Part shown: one piece after another, positions 1 through 7,921 of the stretch
Numbering within the stretch: the stretch's first letter is position 1
Layout of the letters: each line of letters opens with the position of its first letter
DNA from: Sinorhizobium meliloti 4H41
GTDB taxonomy: Bacteria; Pseudomonadota; Alphaproteobacteria; Rhizobiales; Rhizobiaceae
Assembly (NCBI RefSeq): GCF_000375585.1
Contig: NZ_AQWP01000003.1
Span: 146,841 to 188,811 of the forward strand
DNA length: 41,971 nt
Direction of reading: 5' to 3'
Notes under the pieces: generated by a model
Seen by the model: only the letters and a program-made list of their open reading frames with translations
Told to the model about the DNA's origin: nothing
Databases searched by the model: none
Made by a program: the position numbers and the translations under genes

Positions 1-993
1 GCGAGCCTCACCAGCCTAACCAATCAGATCAACGGCGGCGGCGGCATCAAATACTTCCATGCCAATTCCACCTTGGCCGACTCCTCTGCAACCGGCACCG
101 ACAGTGTTGCGATCGGTCCGGAAAGCGTAGCCAGCGGAACGGACAGCCTGGCTGCCGGCCACGGGGCAACCGCCGCCGGTCAGGGCGCCGTCGCTCTGGG
201 TGAAGGAGCACAGGCAAACAACGCCAATGATGTCGCCCTCGGTTCGGGCTCCGCGACGGAGGCGGCCGTCGGTACGTCGGGGACCACAATTCGGGGGACC
301 CGGTACGACTTTGCGGGGACCGCGCCGGTCGGGACCGTCAGTGTTGGCGCCGATGGCGCGGAAAGGACCGTGACAAACGTCGCGGCGGGGCGCATCTCCG
401 CCGACAGCACCGACGCCATCAACGGTTCCCAACTTCATGCGACCAATACGGCAATCGAGGACCTGCAGGGCGGCATCGGAAGTATCAACGACAGCGCGGT
501 TTTCTATGATCTCAACCCGGATGGCAGCAAGAAGAACAGCATCACTCTGCAAGGTGGCGACATAAACGCGCCGGTCGTCATCTCGAATGTCGGCAGGGGC
601 GTCGCCAACACGGATGCGGTCAATGTCGCTCAATTGAACCAGAGCTTCACCGAGGCCAAGTCCTACACGGACAACCGTACGGCCTATGCCATCGAGACAG
701 CCAACAACTATACCGACCAGAAGTTCAACCAATTGAATCGGGAGATGGGCAGCATCCGCTCAGAGGCCAGGGCAGCAGCCGCGATTGGACTTGCAGCGGC
801 TTCCCTCCGCTATGATGATCGCCCAGGCAAGCTGAGTGTGGCGATGGGCGGCGGTTTTTGGAAGAGCGAAGGAGCGCTTGCCTTCGGTGCCGGTTACACC
901 AGCGAAGACGGACGCGTTCGTGCCAACCTTTCCGGTACGGTCGCCGACGGGGATGTCGGTGTCGGCGCCGGTCTCAGCTTCACGCTGAATTGA
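1..993 (+). CDS. YadA-like trimeric autotransporter adhesin, C-terminal part (5' end outside window)
   Basis: The frame is open from base 1, so the gene starts upstream and only about 330 C-terminal residues are present. The first 100 or so residues hold repeats of the YadA head type, with alternating SVAIG, SLAAG, AVALG and DVALG motifs. A long stalk with NAVN/VAQLN-like neck sequence (VNVAQLNQSF) and a coiled-coil stretch (YTDQKFNQLNREMGSIRSEARAAAAIGLAAA) follow. The last 70 residues form four amphipathic strands ending in SFTLN, as expected for a YadA membrane anchor. In this family three chains form a 12-strand outer-membrane barrel that displays the adhesive stalk (type Vc secretion). 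It stops 7 bp before the next gene, so it probably heads the operon of small exported proteins. Confidence 0.9.
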   Translation, partial: ASLTSLTNQINGGGGIKYFHANSTLADSSATGTDSVAIGPESVASGTDSLAAGHGATAAGQGAVALGEGAQANNANDVALGSGSATEAAVGTSGTTIRGTRYDFAGTAPVGTVSVGADGAERTVTNVAAGRISADSTDAINGSQLHATNTAIEDLQGGIGSINDSAVFYDLNPDGSKKNSITLQGGDINAPVVISNVGRGVANTDAVNVAQLNQSFTEAKSYTDNRTAYAIETANNYTDQKFNQLNREMGSIRSEARAAAAIGLAAASLRYDDRPGKLSVAMGGGFWKSEGALAFGAGYTSEDGRVRANLSGTVADGDVGVGAGLSFTLN

Positions 994-1000
994 GGTCTGC

Positions 1001-1576
1001 ATGTTCAGGAGAGCGAGTTCTAGATCCTCGGTCTTCATCGCATGCCTTTTCCTGTCCGGCCCACCGGCGGCGGGACAGGAGGCAGCCTCCTCCGGTTACC
1101 GAATTAGACCGCCGGAGGTCGCGGTTCCTGATAGCGCAACTCTCGGCCAATATCAGAGGATGATTAGACCGTTCGAGAATTGGACTCTGATCTGCGACGA
1201 AAATCTGAAAGCTCGACAAAGGGTCTGCAACGTCACTCAAACAATCGAAAACCGGTCAGGACAGCTCGCATTCAGCTGGTCACTTGCGGCCACCCAGGAA
1301 GGCAAGCCGTACATGATCCTGCGGACCGCACCGATTGCCAACAGCGACGGCCTTGTCCTGCTAAAATTCGAGGGCAGGAAAGAGCCGATAAAGGTTCAAA
1401 TCGACGGATGCAATCAGGCGGTCTGCATAGGAATGCTGCCGGTCGGTCCCATCATGCGCGAGCAGATCTCGAAGAACGCGGCGTCGACGGTGTCCTATTC
1501 CATAAGAGATGGGAGGACCGTCAGCGTGACGGCAACCCTCAGGGGGCTTTCCAAAGCCGTTGAGGCGATCAATTAA
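1001..1576 (+). CDS. Invasion-associated locus B (IalB) family exported protein
   Basis: The 191-residue product has an N-terminal signal peptide (basic start, hydrophobic FIACLFLSG, cleavage near AAGQEA). The mature part shows the IalB-family layout: a W-x-L-x-C-D segment (NWTLICDE), a second cysteine in RVCNVTQ, and a later cysteine pair in IDGCNQAVCIG. These cysteines suggest disulphide bonds in the periplasm. IalB was named for erythrocyte invasion by Bartonella, but the family is widespread in non-invasive Rhizobiales, so a role in invasion should not be assumed. A GAGG ribosome-binding site overlaps the stop of the adhesin gene, which suggests co-transcription. Confidence 0.8.
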   Translation: MFRRASSRSSVFIACLFLSGPPAAGQEAASSGYRIRPPEVAVPDSATLGQYQRMIRPFENWTLICDENLKARQRVCNVTQTIENRSGQLAFSWSLAATQEGKPYMILRTAPIANSDGLVLLKFEGRKEPIKVQIDGCNQAVCIGMLPVGPIMREQISKNAASTVSYSIRDGRTVSVTATLRGLSKAVEAIN

Positions 1577-1591
1577 CGGAGGCATTTCACG

Positions 1592-2269
1592 ATGAACCAG
1601 CAATCGATTCACGATCGGATAATGTCTCGCAAGAGCAGCGACGTTGTTCCGAACCAAGCGGATGATCGCCATAGACCGCGGCGAAACTGGCTGAAAACGA
1701 CGGCCCTGTCGTTGGTCGGCATCGTCGTCGTCGGCGCTGCCGGTTACGTTGCAATGCGCTATGAGGCAGTAGCGAATTTCCTGTCGAAGCCGGCAGTGGC
1801 AGAAACGAATGAAACCGTTCCGGCGCCCCCCGATACGCCATTTCGTCAGCACGCCAAACAGGCAGGTTTGCAAGCTTGCGCCAACGTCTTTCCGGCCCTG
1901 GGAACACTGCTGACCAATGGTTCCCAATATGGCGTTCAATCGACGTGGAATAACGACCAGCCGGATGCGCATGCGGTGCAGGCACTGGTGGGCATGAATT
2001 ATGCAACAGAAGGGTACAGCGGTCCTGCCGCAGGTGTCGTCGTCGCTGCGCCGACCGGGTCCCTTTGTGAAGGTTCGATGGTCCGGGTGGCACCGTTCTC
2101 GGCTTCATGTGCGGATATGCCGGTCATGCTTCCGAAAGGCAGCAAGCTTACCGACAATCTTGCACAGGTCAGCGTCTACGAACTTCCCGATAACGGTGGA
2201 AACGTGATGCTCCTGCCGACCGGCAACAGCTGCGTCGTCGTTTCCGTGGCGTCGGCGGCAGCACAATAA
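1592..2269 (+). CDS. Single-pass membrane protein of unknown function
   Basis: I do not recognise this 225-residue protein. It has about 35 polar, basic N-terminal residues, one membrane segment (TALSLVGIVVVGAAGYVAM, about residues 37-55) and a C-terminal domain of about 165 residues that should lie in the periplasm. The domain contains several cysteines (LQACANVF, GSLCEGS, SASCADMP, GNSCVVV), so two disulphides are possible. A good GGAGG ribosome-binding site lies 9 bp before the ATG. It sits 15 bp after the first ialB-like gene and 11 bp before the DUF4189 gene, so it is probably an accessory factor of the same surface operon. Confidence 0.7.
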   Translation: MNQQSIHDRIMSRKSSDVVPNQADDRHRPRRNWLKTTALSLVGIVVVGAAGYVAMRYEAVANFLSKPAVAETNETVPAPPDTPFRQHAKQAGLQACANVFPALGTLLTNGSQYGVQSTWNNDQPDAHAVQALVGMNYATEGYSGPAAGVVVAAPTGSLCEGSMVRVAPFSASCADMPVMLPKGSKLTDNLAQVSVYELPDNGGNVMLLPTGNSCVVVSVASAAAQ

Positions 2270-2280
2270 GGAGGTGAGGC

Positions 2281-2757
2281 ATGAGATTGAGTTTTTCCCT
2301 TGGTGCGGTCGGCCTGGTGTTGCTCTCCGCTGTGCGGTTGAGCGCGGCGGATCTGTCTGCGACGGCTGCGGATATACCGGTTCCGCCGCAGGAAGAGAAA
2401 GGAATCTGGGCGGCGATCGCCTATTCCAAGAGTGATGAGAAGCACGGTTTCTTTTGGGGCGCCGATAAGCGGCAGGAGGCAATGGACATTGCACTCAAAC
2501 ACTGCGAACGCGACGGGGGAAACGCTTGCGTCGTGGTAAGCGTGTTCCGCAATCATCGGCATTGGGATGACGACGACGAAACAGGCTTTCCGTACAATCA
2601 TTGCGGCGCGCTGGCCGTAAGCGAGGAAACCGCCAGTCGCCTCGCGAGTTGGGGTTCAGAGACCGCGCAAACACGACAGCAGGCCGAAAACCTGGCACTG
2701 CAGGCTTGTGAGCGGGCCGGAGAGAAATGTAAAATCCGCGAGTGGGTGTGCACATGA
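2281..2757 (+). CDS. DUF4189-domain exported protein
   Basis: The 158-residue product has a signal peptide (FSLGAVGLVLLSAVRLSAADL). The rest matches the DUF4189 pattern: WAAIAYS near the start, repeated units in which an alanine-rich helix ends in a cysteine (AMDIALKHCERDGGNACVVV and LALQACERAGEKCKI), and a final C. The domain's function is unknown; it is usually found in small secreted proteins. The ribosome-binding site AAGGAG lies just ahead of the ATG. Its stop codon overlaps the start of the following gene (ATGA at 2754-2757), which indicates translational coupling. Confidence 0.8.
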   Translation: MRLSFSLGAVGLVLLSAVRLSAADLSATAADIPVPPQEEKGIWAAIAYSKSDEKHGFFWGADKRQEAMDIALKHCERDGGNACVVVSVFRNHRHWDDDDETGFPYNHCGALAVSEETASRLASWGSETAQTRQQAENLALQACERAGEKCKIREWVCT

Positions 2758-3290
2758 AGTATCATTCCAAGCTCGTTTCCGCCTGCGGGGCATTCATATT
2801 CTCATTGCTCTCGCAAGCGACGGCACAGCAACAGCTAGCGGCTCTTCCGGGTGGAGCGTCATCCCTGCGCGAGGCATATCAGGATTGGAGTGTATCCTGC
2901 TCGGTTCGGGAGGACACCAAGAGCTGTTCGCTCTCACAGGACCAAGTACAGCAGAACGGCCAGAGGCTCCTCGCCGTAGAGGTGCAGAGGCGCGCGGATG
3001 GTTCGGCAACCGCTACGCTGCTTCTCCCGTTCGGAATATTGCTCGATCCAGGCGTTACGCCGCAGATCGACGATCAGCCGCCGCTACCCCCGTTGCGATT
3101 CAGGACCTGCGTGCCCACGGGATGCATCGCTATGTTCTCGATTGATCCGCCGACGCTTGGAAAGTTGAGAGAAGGCTCAGCCCTGAAGCTCAATGTCATG
3201 ACCGCTGCGGAGACCCGGTTGACATTTCCGGTATCCCTCCGCGGCCTGACCGTAGCGCTCGATCGCATGGCTGCGCTGAGCGCACGCTGA
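2754..3290 (+). CDS. Second IalB-family exported protein
   Basis: With the ATG at 2754 the product is 178 residues and begins with a standard signal peptide (MKYHSKLVSACGAFIFSLLSQATAQ). An in-frame GTG at 2742 would only add four residues. The mature domain shows W-x-V-x-C (DWSVSCSV), a cysteine in TKSCSLSQ and a pair in FRTCVPTGCIAMF, which is the IalB layout also seen in the gene at 1001. The two paralogues are diverged, so this is an old duplication inside the operon. It is the last gene before a strong terminator. Confidence 0.8.
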   Translation: MKYHSKLVSACGAFIFSLLSQATAQQQLAALPGGASSLREAYQDWSVSCSVREDTKSCSLSQDQVQQNGQRLLAVEVQRRADGSATATLLLPFGILLDPGVTPQIDDQPPLPPLRFRTCVPTGCIAMFSIDPPTLGKLREGSALKLNVMTAAETRLTFPVSLRGLTVALDRMAALSAR

Positions 3291-3339
3291 GACGAGCCAA
3301 GCATCGAGCAGGTTGTACCCGCAGATTAAGTTTCCAGGG

Positions 3340-3371
3340 AAGGCCCGGCCAGTTGCGCCGGGCCTTCTTTT
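3340..3371 (+). terminator. Rho-independent terminator of the adhesin/IalB operon
   Basis: A perfect 10-bp stem (AAGGCCCGGC at 3340-3349 with GCCGGGCCTT at 3357-3366) encloses a 7-nt loop and is followed by CTTTTAC. It lies 50 bp after the last operon gene. Confidence 0.85.
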
Positions 3372-3624
3372 ACAGGCATGAAGATTTTGTGGGGATGTGC
3401 ACGAATTGTTGCGGGAAGGGAGATGGCGTTGCGCACAATCCGGGGACCTGACGGACACTATTCCGGAGATTTCCGCATTCCTGATCCGCATGCGGTTTCC
3501 GTCAATAGTCTACTAAAATTATGATCTATAGCGGCCCGTGCGGGTTGCACTGTCAGGAGGAGATTTGCGCGACGCTTCGCCAACGCAAGTGTCGGCGGGA
3601 TCGGTCCGGCTGGGCTGCCGGCGA

Positions 3625-3640
3625 GTTGTCCGCGGACAAC
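3625..3640. promoter_or_regulatory. parS-like palindrome upstream of repA (variant A)
   Basis: GTTGTCCGCGGACAAC is a perfect 16-bp palindrome that fits the repABC partition-site consensus GTTNNCNGCNGNNAAC at every fixed position. RepB-type ParB proteins bind such sites. Its six variable bases differ from those of the three identical sites further downstream. The rest of 3372-3737 holds nothing else I can identify. Confidence 0.6.
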
Positions 3641-3737
3641 CAATGAACTGCCGGATGACAAAACTGCAGCGCTCCGGCAGCACAACCGAGCTTTTTGTTA
3701 AGCGTTTGTAAAATGGCAACGAATCGGCGCATAGTAT

Positions 3738-3778
3738 AACTGCGCAGATCAGCTCTCATCGGGGAATTTTGCGCAGTT
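3738..3778. promoter_or_regulatory. Inverted repeat in the repABC promoter region (candidate RepA/RepB operator)
   Basis: AACTGCGCA at 3738-3746 is repeated inverted as TGCGCAGTT at 3770-3778. The pair sits 14 bp before the repA start and overlaps a TATAAC-like hexamer (3735-3740) that may be the -10 box. RepA, helped by RepB, represses its own operon in this plasmid family, so this is the obvious operator candidate. The repeat is directly visible; its role is inferred. Confidence 0.5.
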
Positions 3779-3792
3779 TTTGGAGAATAGGA

Positions 3793-4989
3793 ATGTTGCA
3801 ACAGAGAATCCAGAGCCTTGAGGAGCAGGAGCATCTGCCGTCGCTCTTGTCTGCCGACGCTCAGGAACTCGCACACCAGTTGCAGGAGCATCAGAAGAAG
3901 ATCTTTTCTCCGTCGGCGCAAAAGACGATGCGGCTCTTCAGTCCGGCAGAGGCAGCGGCCTTCATCGGAATCGGCGAAGGCTATCTGCGCCAGATCGCCT
4001 CAGAAGGCCATGGCCCGCAGCCGCTGTCAAACGGCCGCCGCATGTATGCGATGGAGGACATCGACCGTATCCGCCGAGTCCTCGACGAAGGCAGCAAGAC
4101 CGGAAAATATATCCCGCATCGCCGACCAGGCGAGAAGCTGCAGGTCATCTCCGTCATGAATTTCAAAGGCGGTTCAGGCAAGACGACGACATCCGCTCAC
4201 CTCGCGCAGTATCTCGCCTTGCGCGGCTATCGGGTCCTGGCCATCGATCTCGATCCGCAGGCCTCCCTCTCCGCCCTCTTCGGCCATCAGCCGGAACTGG
4301 ACGTCGGCGAAGGGGAAACGCTCTACGGCGCCATACGCTACGAGGCCCCCCGGCCGGTCGCGGAGGTGGTTCGGTCGACCTATACCGCCAATCTTCACCT
4401 CATTCCGGGCAATCTCGAACTCATGGAATTCGAGCACGAGACTCCGAAGGCGATGATCGCGGGCTCCACCGAAACCATGTTCTTCGCGCGGATCGGCGAG
4501 GTGCTTTCCGAGATCGAGAGCTTCTACGACATCGTCGTCATCGACTGCCCGCCGCAGCTCGGCTTCCTGACCATGTCGGCGCTTTGCGCCGCGACCTCCG
4601 TGCTCATCACCGTGCACCCGCAGATGCTCGACGTCATGTCGATGTCCCAGTTCCTGTCGATGACGAGCGAGCTCATGGCCGTTGTCGAGAACGCCGGCGG
4701 GCGCACCAGCTATGACTGGATGCGCTATCTGGTCACGCGTTTCGAGCCGAACGACGGACCGCAGAGTCAGATGACCGGTTTCATGCGCGCGATCTTCGGT
4801 AACCGCATGCTGCAAAACGCGATGGTGAAATCGACCGCGATTTCCGACGCCGGCGTGACCAAGCAGACGCTCTATGAGGTGGAGCGCTCGCAGTTCATAC
4901 GCGGTACCTACGATCGGGCGATGGATTCGCTCTCCCTCGTCAATGCAGAGATCGAAGAGATGATCCGCAGGGTCTGGGGGAGGAAGTAA
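3793..4989 (+). CDS. repA: Plasmid partitioning protein RepA (ParA-type ATPase)
   Basis: The 398-residue protein matches the usual RepA length. An N-terminal helix-turn-helix region (SPAEAAAFIGIGEGYLRQI and the following residues, about 47-95) should bind the operator. The deviant Walker A motif KGGSGKTT begins at about residue 125, and a Walker B-like stretch (IVVIDCPPQLG) follows. RepA ATP cycling moves RepB-parS complexes to segregate the replicon, and RepA also represses the operon. The ATG at 3793 is preferred over an upstream TTG at 3769 because GGAG lies 7 bp before it. repB follows after 3 bp. Confidence 0.97.
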   Translation: MLQQRIQSLEEQEHLPSLLSADAQELAHQLQEHQKKIFSPSAQKTMRLFSPAEAAAFIGIGEGYLRQIASEGHGPQPLSNGRRMYAMEDIDRIRRVLDEGSKTGKYIPHRRPGEKLQVISVMNFKGGSGKTTTSAHLAQYLALRGYRVLAIDLDPQASLSALFGHQPELDVGEGETLYGAIRYEAPRPVAEVVRSTYTANLHLIPGNLELMEFEHETPKAMIAGSTETMFFARIGEVLSEIESFYDIVVIDCPPQLGFLTMSALCAATSVLITVHPQMLDVMSMSQFLSMTSELMAVVENAGGRTSYDWMRYLVTRFEPNDGPQSQMTGFMRAIFGNRMLQNAMVKSTAISDAGVTKQTLYEVERSQFIRGTYDRAMDSLSLVNAEIEEMIRRVWGRK

Positions 4990-4992
4990 CCG

Positions 4993-5997
4993 ATGGCCCG
5001 CAAGAACCTGATCGGCATTTCCGACAGCCCCCTCACCTCCGAAGACGGGGAGCGTCCGGCCGTCGGTCGTCCGATCGCGGGCCTTGCGCCCGCCCAGCGC
5101 TCCAATGGCCTCGTCGGCGGCATCACCAGATCCCTTTCGAACATCACCCAGAAGGTCGAACGGGCGGAGGAATTGGAGCGCCAGCTTGCCGAGGGGCACG
5201 CGATCGTCGAACTGGACCCGGAGCTGATCGATTCCTCTTTCATCATCGATAGGCTGGGTGTCGCCCCCGAGGTTCAGGCCATGCTGGTTCAGCAGATCCG
5301 GGACCACGGACAACAGGTTCCGATCCTCGTACGCCCGCATCCGGCGGAAAGCGGCCGATATCAGGTCGCCTACGGCCACAGGCGGCTTGCGGCATTGCGC
5401 GAGATCGGCACCAAGGTCAAGGCGGTCATCCGGAACCTGAACGACGAGCAGCTCGTCATTTCCCAGGGGCAGGAAAACAACGCCCGCACCGACCTCTCCT
5501 TCATAGAGCGGGCCTTATTCGCAACGCGTCTTGAAGATCGCGGCTTCTCGCGGGATACGATCATGTCGGCCCTCGGAGTCGACAAGGCGGCGCTCTCCAA
5601 GATGATCGCCGTCGTCCGCCGATTGCCGTTGGAGATCATCGAAGCCATCGGTGCCGCGCCGGGTTTCGGCAGGAGGCGGTGGATCGAACTCGCCGATCTC
5701 ATCGACCGCGATGACTGGCGTCCGAAGGCATTGGATTTCATCGATGCGCCGGAGTTCAAGGCGCTGGAGAGCGATCAGCGTTTCGAAAAGCTGTTTGCCT
5801 TGCTGAGCCTCGCCAGGAAGCCCTCAAAGGCGGAAACCTGGATTGCTCCGGACAAGAGCCGCGCCGTGCGGATTCGTGAAACGGATGCGGAAACGACGCT
5901 GGCCTTCAGCAAGAAGGCGGCACCGGGCTTTGCAGAATTCGTGAGGAAGAGGCTTGAAGCGCTCTACCTCGAATATCAACGGGAAACAGGAGACTAA
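4993..5997 (+). CDS. repB: Plasmid partitioning protein RepB (ParB-type, binds parS)
   Basis: The 334-residue product has the RepB layout. The N-terminal tail is basic. A ParB/Srx-like domain (about residues 70-165) includes the YGHRRLAA box at 127-134, and a helix-turn-helix region follows (FIERALFATRLEDRGFSRDT to KMIAVVRRLP, about 170-212). The C-terminal third is probably the dimerisation domain. RepB would bind the GTTNNCNGCNGNNAAC palindromes in this window and pair with RepA for segregation. It is transcribed with repA and repC. Whether it binds one or both palindrome variants cannot be read from the sequence. Confidence 0.97.
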   Translation: MARKNLIGISDSPLTSEDGERPAVGRPIAGLAPAQRSNGLVGGITRSLSNITQKVERAEELERQLAEGHAIVELDPELIDSSFIIDRLGVAPEVQAMLVQQIRDHGQQVPILVRPHPAESGRYQVAYGHRRLAALREIGTKVKAVIRNLNDEQLVISQGQENNARTDLSFIERALFATRLEDRGFSRDTIMSALGVDKAALSKMIAVVRRLPLEIIEAIGAAPGFGRRRWIELADLIDRDDWRPKALDFIDAPEFKALESDQRFEKLFALLSLARKPSKAETWIAPDKSRAVRIRETDAETTLAFSKKAAPGFAEFVRKRLEALYLEYQRETGD

Positions 5998-6004
5998 ACA
6001 GAGC

Positions 6005-6058
6005 AAAAGAAAAAGGCTTCCGAACGACTAGCGCTGCGGAAACCCTTCTCTCGTGTAG
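6005..6058 (-). ncRNA. Counter-transcribed RNA (incA-type antisense RNA) between repB and repC
   Basis: On the minus strand a clear promoter (-35 TTGACA at 6089-6094, 17-bp spacer, -10 GATTCT at 6066-6071) points into the repB-repC spacer. About 15 bp into the transcript a stem (GGTTTCCG with CGGAAGCC, 6015-6044) is followed by TTTTTC, a Rho-independent terminator. The predicted RNA is about 50 nt, the size known for repABC ctRNAs. These pair with the repC leader and limit RepC synthesis, so they control copy number and incompatibility. The exact ends are estimates. Confidence 0.85.
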
Positions 6059-6065
6059 CAACTAG

Positions 6066-6094
6066 AGAATCCCATTTCCGCGAATCAGTGTCAA
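6066..6094 (-). promoter_or_regulatory. Sigma-70-type promoter of the antisense RNA
   Basis: TTGACA (perfect -35) and GATTCT are separated by exactly 17 bp on the minus strand. It is the strongest housekeeping promoter I can read in the window, as expected for a constitutive ctRNA. Confidence 0.8.
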
Positions 6095-6152
6095 GCATTT
6101 TTGACGTCGTTTCGGCGAACGAATTTCTTTTGCCTTGGAAAAGGTGAAGAAA

Positions 6153-7463
6153 ATGGAACGTGGAAGTGTGACGACGCCCTTTGGGCGGCGGGCGATGACG
6201 CTTGGCATGCTCGCAAGTCAGATCGCCGCCGGCAACGTCCCGCCGGACCGGTCGGTGGACAAGTGGAAATTGTTTCGTTCTCTCTGTGAAGCGAAGACGG
6301 TGATCGGCGTGTCCGATCGTTCGCTTGCGGTGTTGAACGCCCTTTTGAGCTTCTATCCGGGAGCCGAGCTCTCGGGCGAAAATGGCCTCGTCGTTTTCCC
6401 CTCCAATGCGCAGCTCTCGCTCCGAACCCACGGAATGGCGGGCACCACGCTCCGCCGGCATCTTGCATGCCTCGTGGAATCGGGTCTGATCCTGCGGCGC
6501 GACAGCCCGAATGGTAAGCGTTACGCTCGAAGGAACCGCAATGGTGCGGTAGGCGAAGCCTTCGGATTCGACCTCTCCCCACTCGTAGCCCGGGCCGATG
6601 AGTTCAAAACCGCCGCTGCCGAACTTGCCGCAGCCAACCAGTATCACCGTCAGATGCGCGAAAGGTTGAGCCTCTGCCGGCGCGACATCGCCAAGCTGCT
6701 CGAGCTCCTCCGTGAATCTGGCGTGCCAGGCGGCTGGGAGCAGCAGCAGCGCCGATATGAAGAATTGTCTGCGCCTCTCTCGCGCAAGGCATCGGTCAGC
6801 GACGTCGAGGCCCTTCACGACGCTATGGCGGAAATTCGTGCCGATCTGTCCAATCAATTGGAAAAACTAATTAATTCGGAAAAAATGGATGCCAATGATC
6901 GCCATAATGGGCAGCACATACAGAATTCACATCCAGACTCTCAATTTGAATCTGAACCTGGCTTGGGAAAAGGCTCGGGGAAATTTTCGGCAAGCGCCCA
7001 AAGCTGCAAGGCGGATCCTGTAACGCCGAAGGCGAAGCTCTCGGAGGTCGCGACCCATGTCGATGTGCAGACCCCTGTCAGCCCGGCGCCTCCATCTCTG
7101 CCGATCTCCCGCCTCGCCCGGGAAGTTCCCCTGCCCGTCCTCCTATCCGCTTGCCCGCAGATCACCGATTACGGACCACAGGGCCGTATAACGACCTGGA
7201 AGGAACTGCTGACCGCTGCAATCGTCGTCAGGACCATGCTGAACGTAAGCACGGATGCTTATGACGATGCATGCACGGTCCTCGGCCAGGAAAATGCTGC
7301 GAGCGTCATCGCCTGCATCCTGGAGAGAGCCGATTGCATAAGTTCGCCCGGCGGCTATCTTCGGGTTCTTACCGCGAGAGCGCGGCGCCAGTCTTTCTCG
7401 GTTGCTCCGATGGTCGCTGCACTGAGGCGCGCGCGAGGGCCAAGCATGCCACTTCTCAGTTGA
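6153..7463 (+). CDS. repC: Plasmid replication initiator RepC
   Basis: The 436-residue product starts with the family signature (VTTPFGRRAMTL close to the N terminus), which fixes the start at the ATG at 6153 rather than the TTG 18 bp upstream. A GGTGA ribosome-binding site precedes it. RepC is the only initiator needed by repABC replicons. Its N-terminal part is a winged-helix DNA-binding region (visible here as LSLRTHGMAGTTLRRHLACLVESGLI). The C-terminal part is conserved in YLRVLTARARRQSFSVAPM. Translation is expected to be controlled by the antisense RNA in the 155-bp leader. Confidence 0.96.
   Translation: MERGSVTTPFGRRAMTLGMLASQIAAGNVPPDRSVDKWKLFRSLCEAKTVIGVSDRSLAVLNALLSFYPGAELSGENGLVVFPSNAQLSLRTHGMAGTTLRRHLACLVESGLILRRDSPNGKRYARRNRNGAVGEAFGFDLSPLVARADEFKTAAAELAAANQYHRQMRERLSLCRRDIAKLLELLRESGVPGGWEQQQRRYEELSAPLSRKASVSDVEALHDAMAEIRADLSNQLEKLINSEKMDANDRHNGQHIQNSHPDSQFESEPGLGKGSGKFSASAQSCKADPVTPKAKLSEVATHVDVQTPVSPAPPSLPISRLAREVPLPVLLSACPQITDYGPQGRITTWKELLTAAIVVRTMLNVSTDAYDDACTVLGQENAASVIACILERADCISSPGGYLRVLTARARRQSFSVAPMVAALRRARGPSMPLLS
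6845..6965. other. AT-rich segment inside repC, candidate oriV
   Basis: In a GC-rich gene, this stretch is markedly AT-rich (for example CAATTGGAAAAACTAATTAA near 6855-6875). For repABC plasmids the replication origin has been placed inside repC at such an AT-rich tract. The composition is seen; the origin is inferred from the family. Confidence 0.5.
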
Positions 7464-7921
7464 CGCCGCTAAGCTCAGCGGACCTATTAGCAGGGTCAAG
7501 CGCACTGCAGGATTTGTCTGTCGTAAGGTTGGGTCTGGCTTGCGACGCGGACCACTCGCGGTTGCCTTGACGCTCCAGATAGGGGAAACTCGCCTCAGTT
7601 GGGGATTCGCATTCGTTTTGATTTACCGCCTTGGTGTCTGTTTCTTAACAATTTTGCTTCTATCGTAAGGTATTGGCGAACAAAGCGATAAATCGGCAAT
7701 GCGGAAGCTAAATCGCCAATAGGTTCCGTCACGCGGACGGCCTCCTTGCGGAGCTTGGTAACCGCAACGACGGCGGCCAACCACCTCCCCTATTCTCCAG
7801 TCGATTGAACGTCGTGCGGGCGGCCAACCAACTCGGAAGCATGGCAACCGGCCATATGCAGGTGTCGATCCCTGCTTCCGTTTCCCCAGTTGACAGCTGT
7901 CAACAATGCGAACTTTGCCGC
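7464..7921. other. Intergenic region downstream of repC with TCGSCAAT repeats
   Basis: No gene is supported in these 458 bp. Between 7560 and 7730 the composition turns AT-richer. AAATCGGCAAT (7690-7700) and AAATCGCCAAT (7710-7720) are direct repeats 20 bp apart, and an inverted copy ATTGGCGA lies at 7672-7679. This looks like a protein-binding array or iteron remnant. The region ends with a parS site. Confidence 0.4.
7889..7904. promoter_or_regulatory. parS site (variant B, copy 1) downstream of repC
   Basis: GTTGACAGCTGTCAAC is a perfect palindrome matching GTTNNCNGCNGNNAAC. It lies 18 bp beyond the stop codon of the convergent glycosyltransferase-like gene. Confidence 0.8.

Noticed and set aside
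4174..5379. A 401-codon minus-strand frame opposite repA and repB
   Set aside because: Antisense to strongly conserved partition genes; no recognisable domain.
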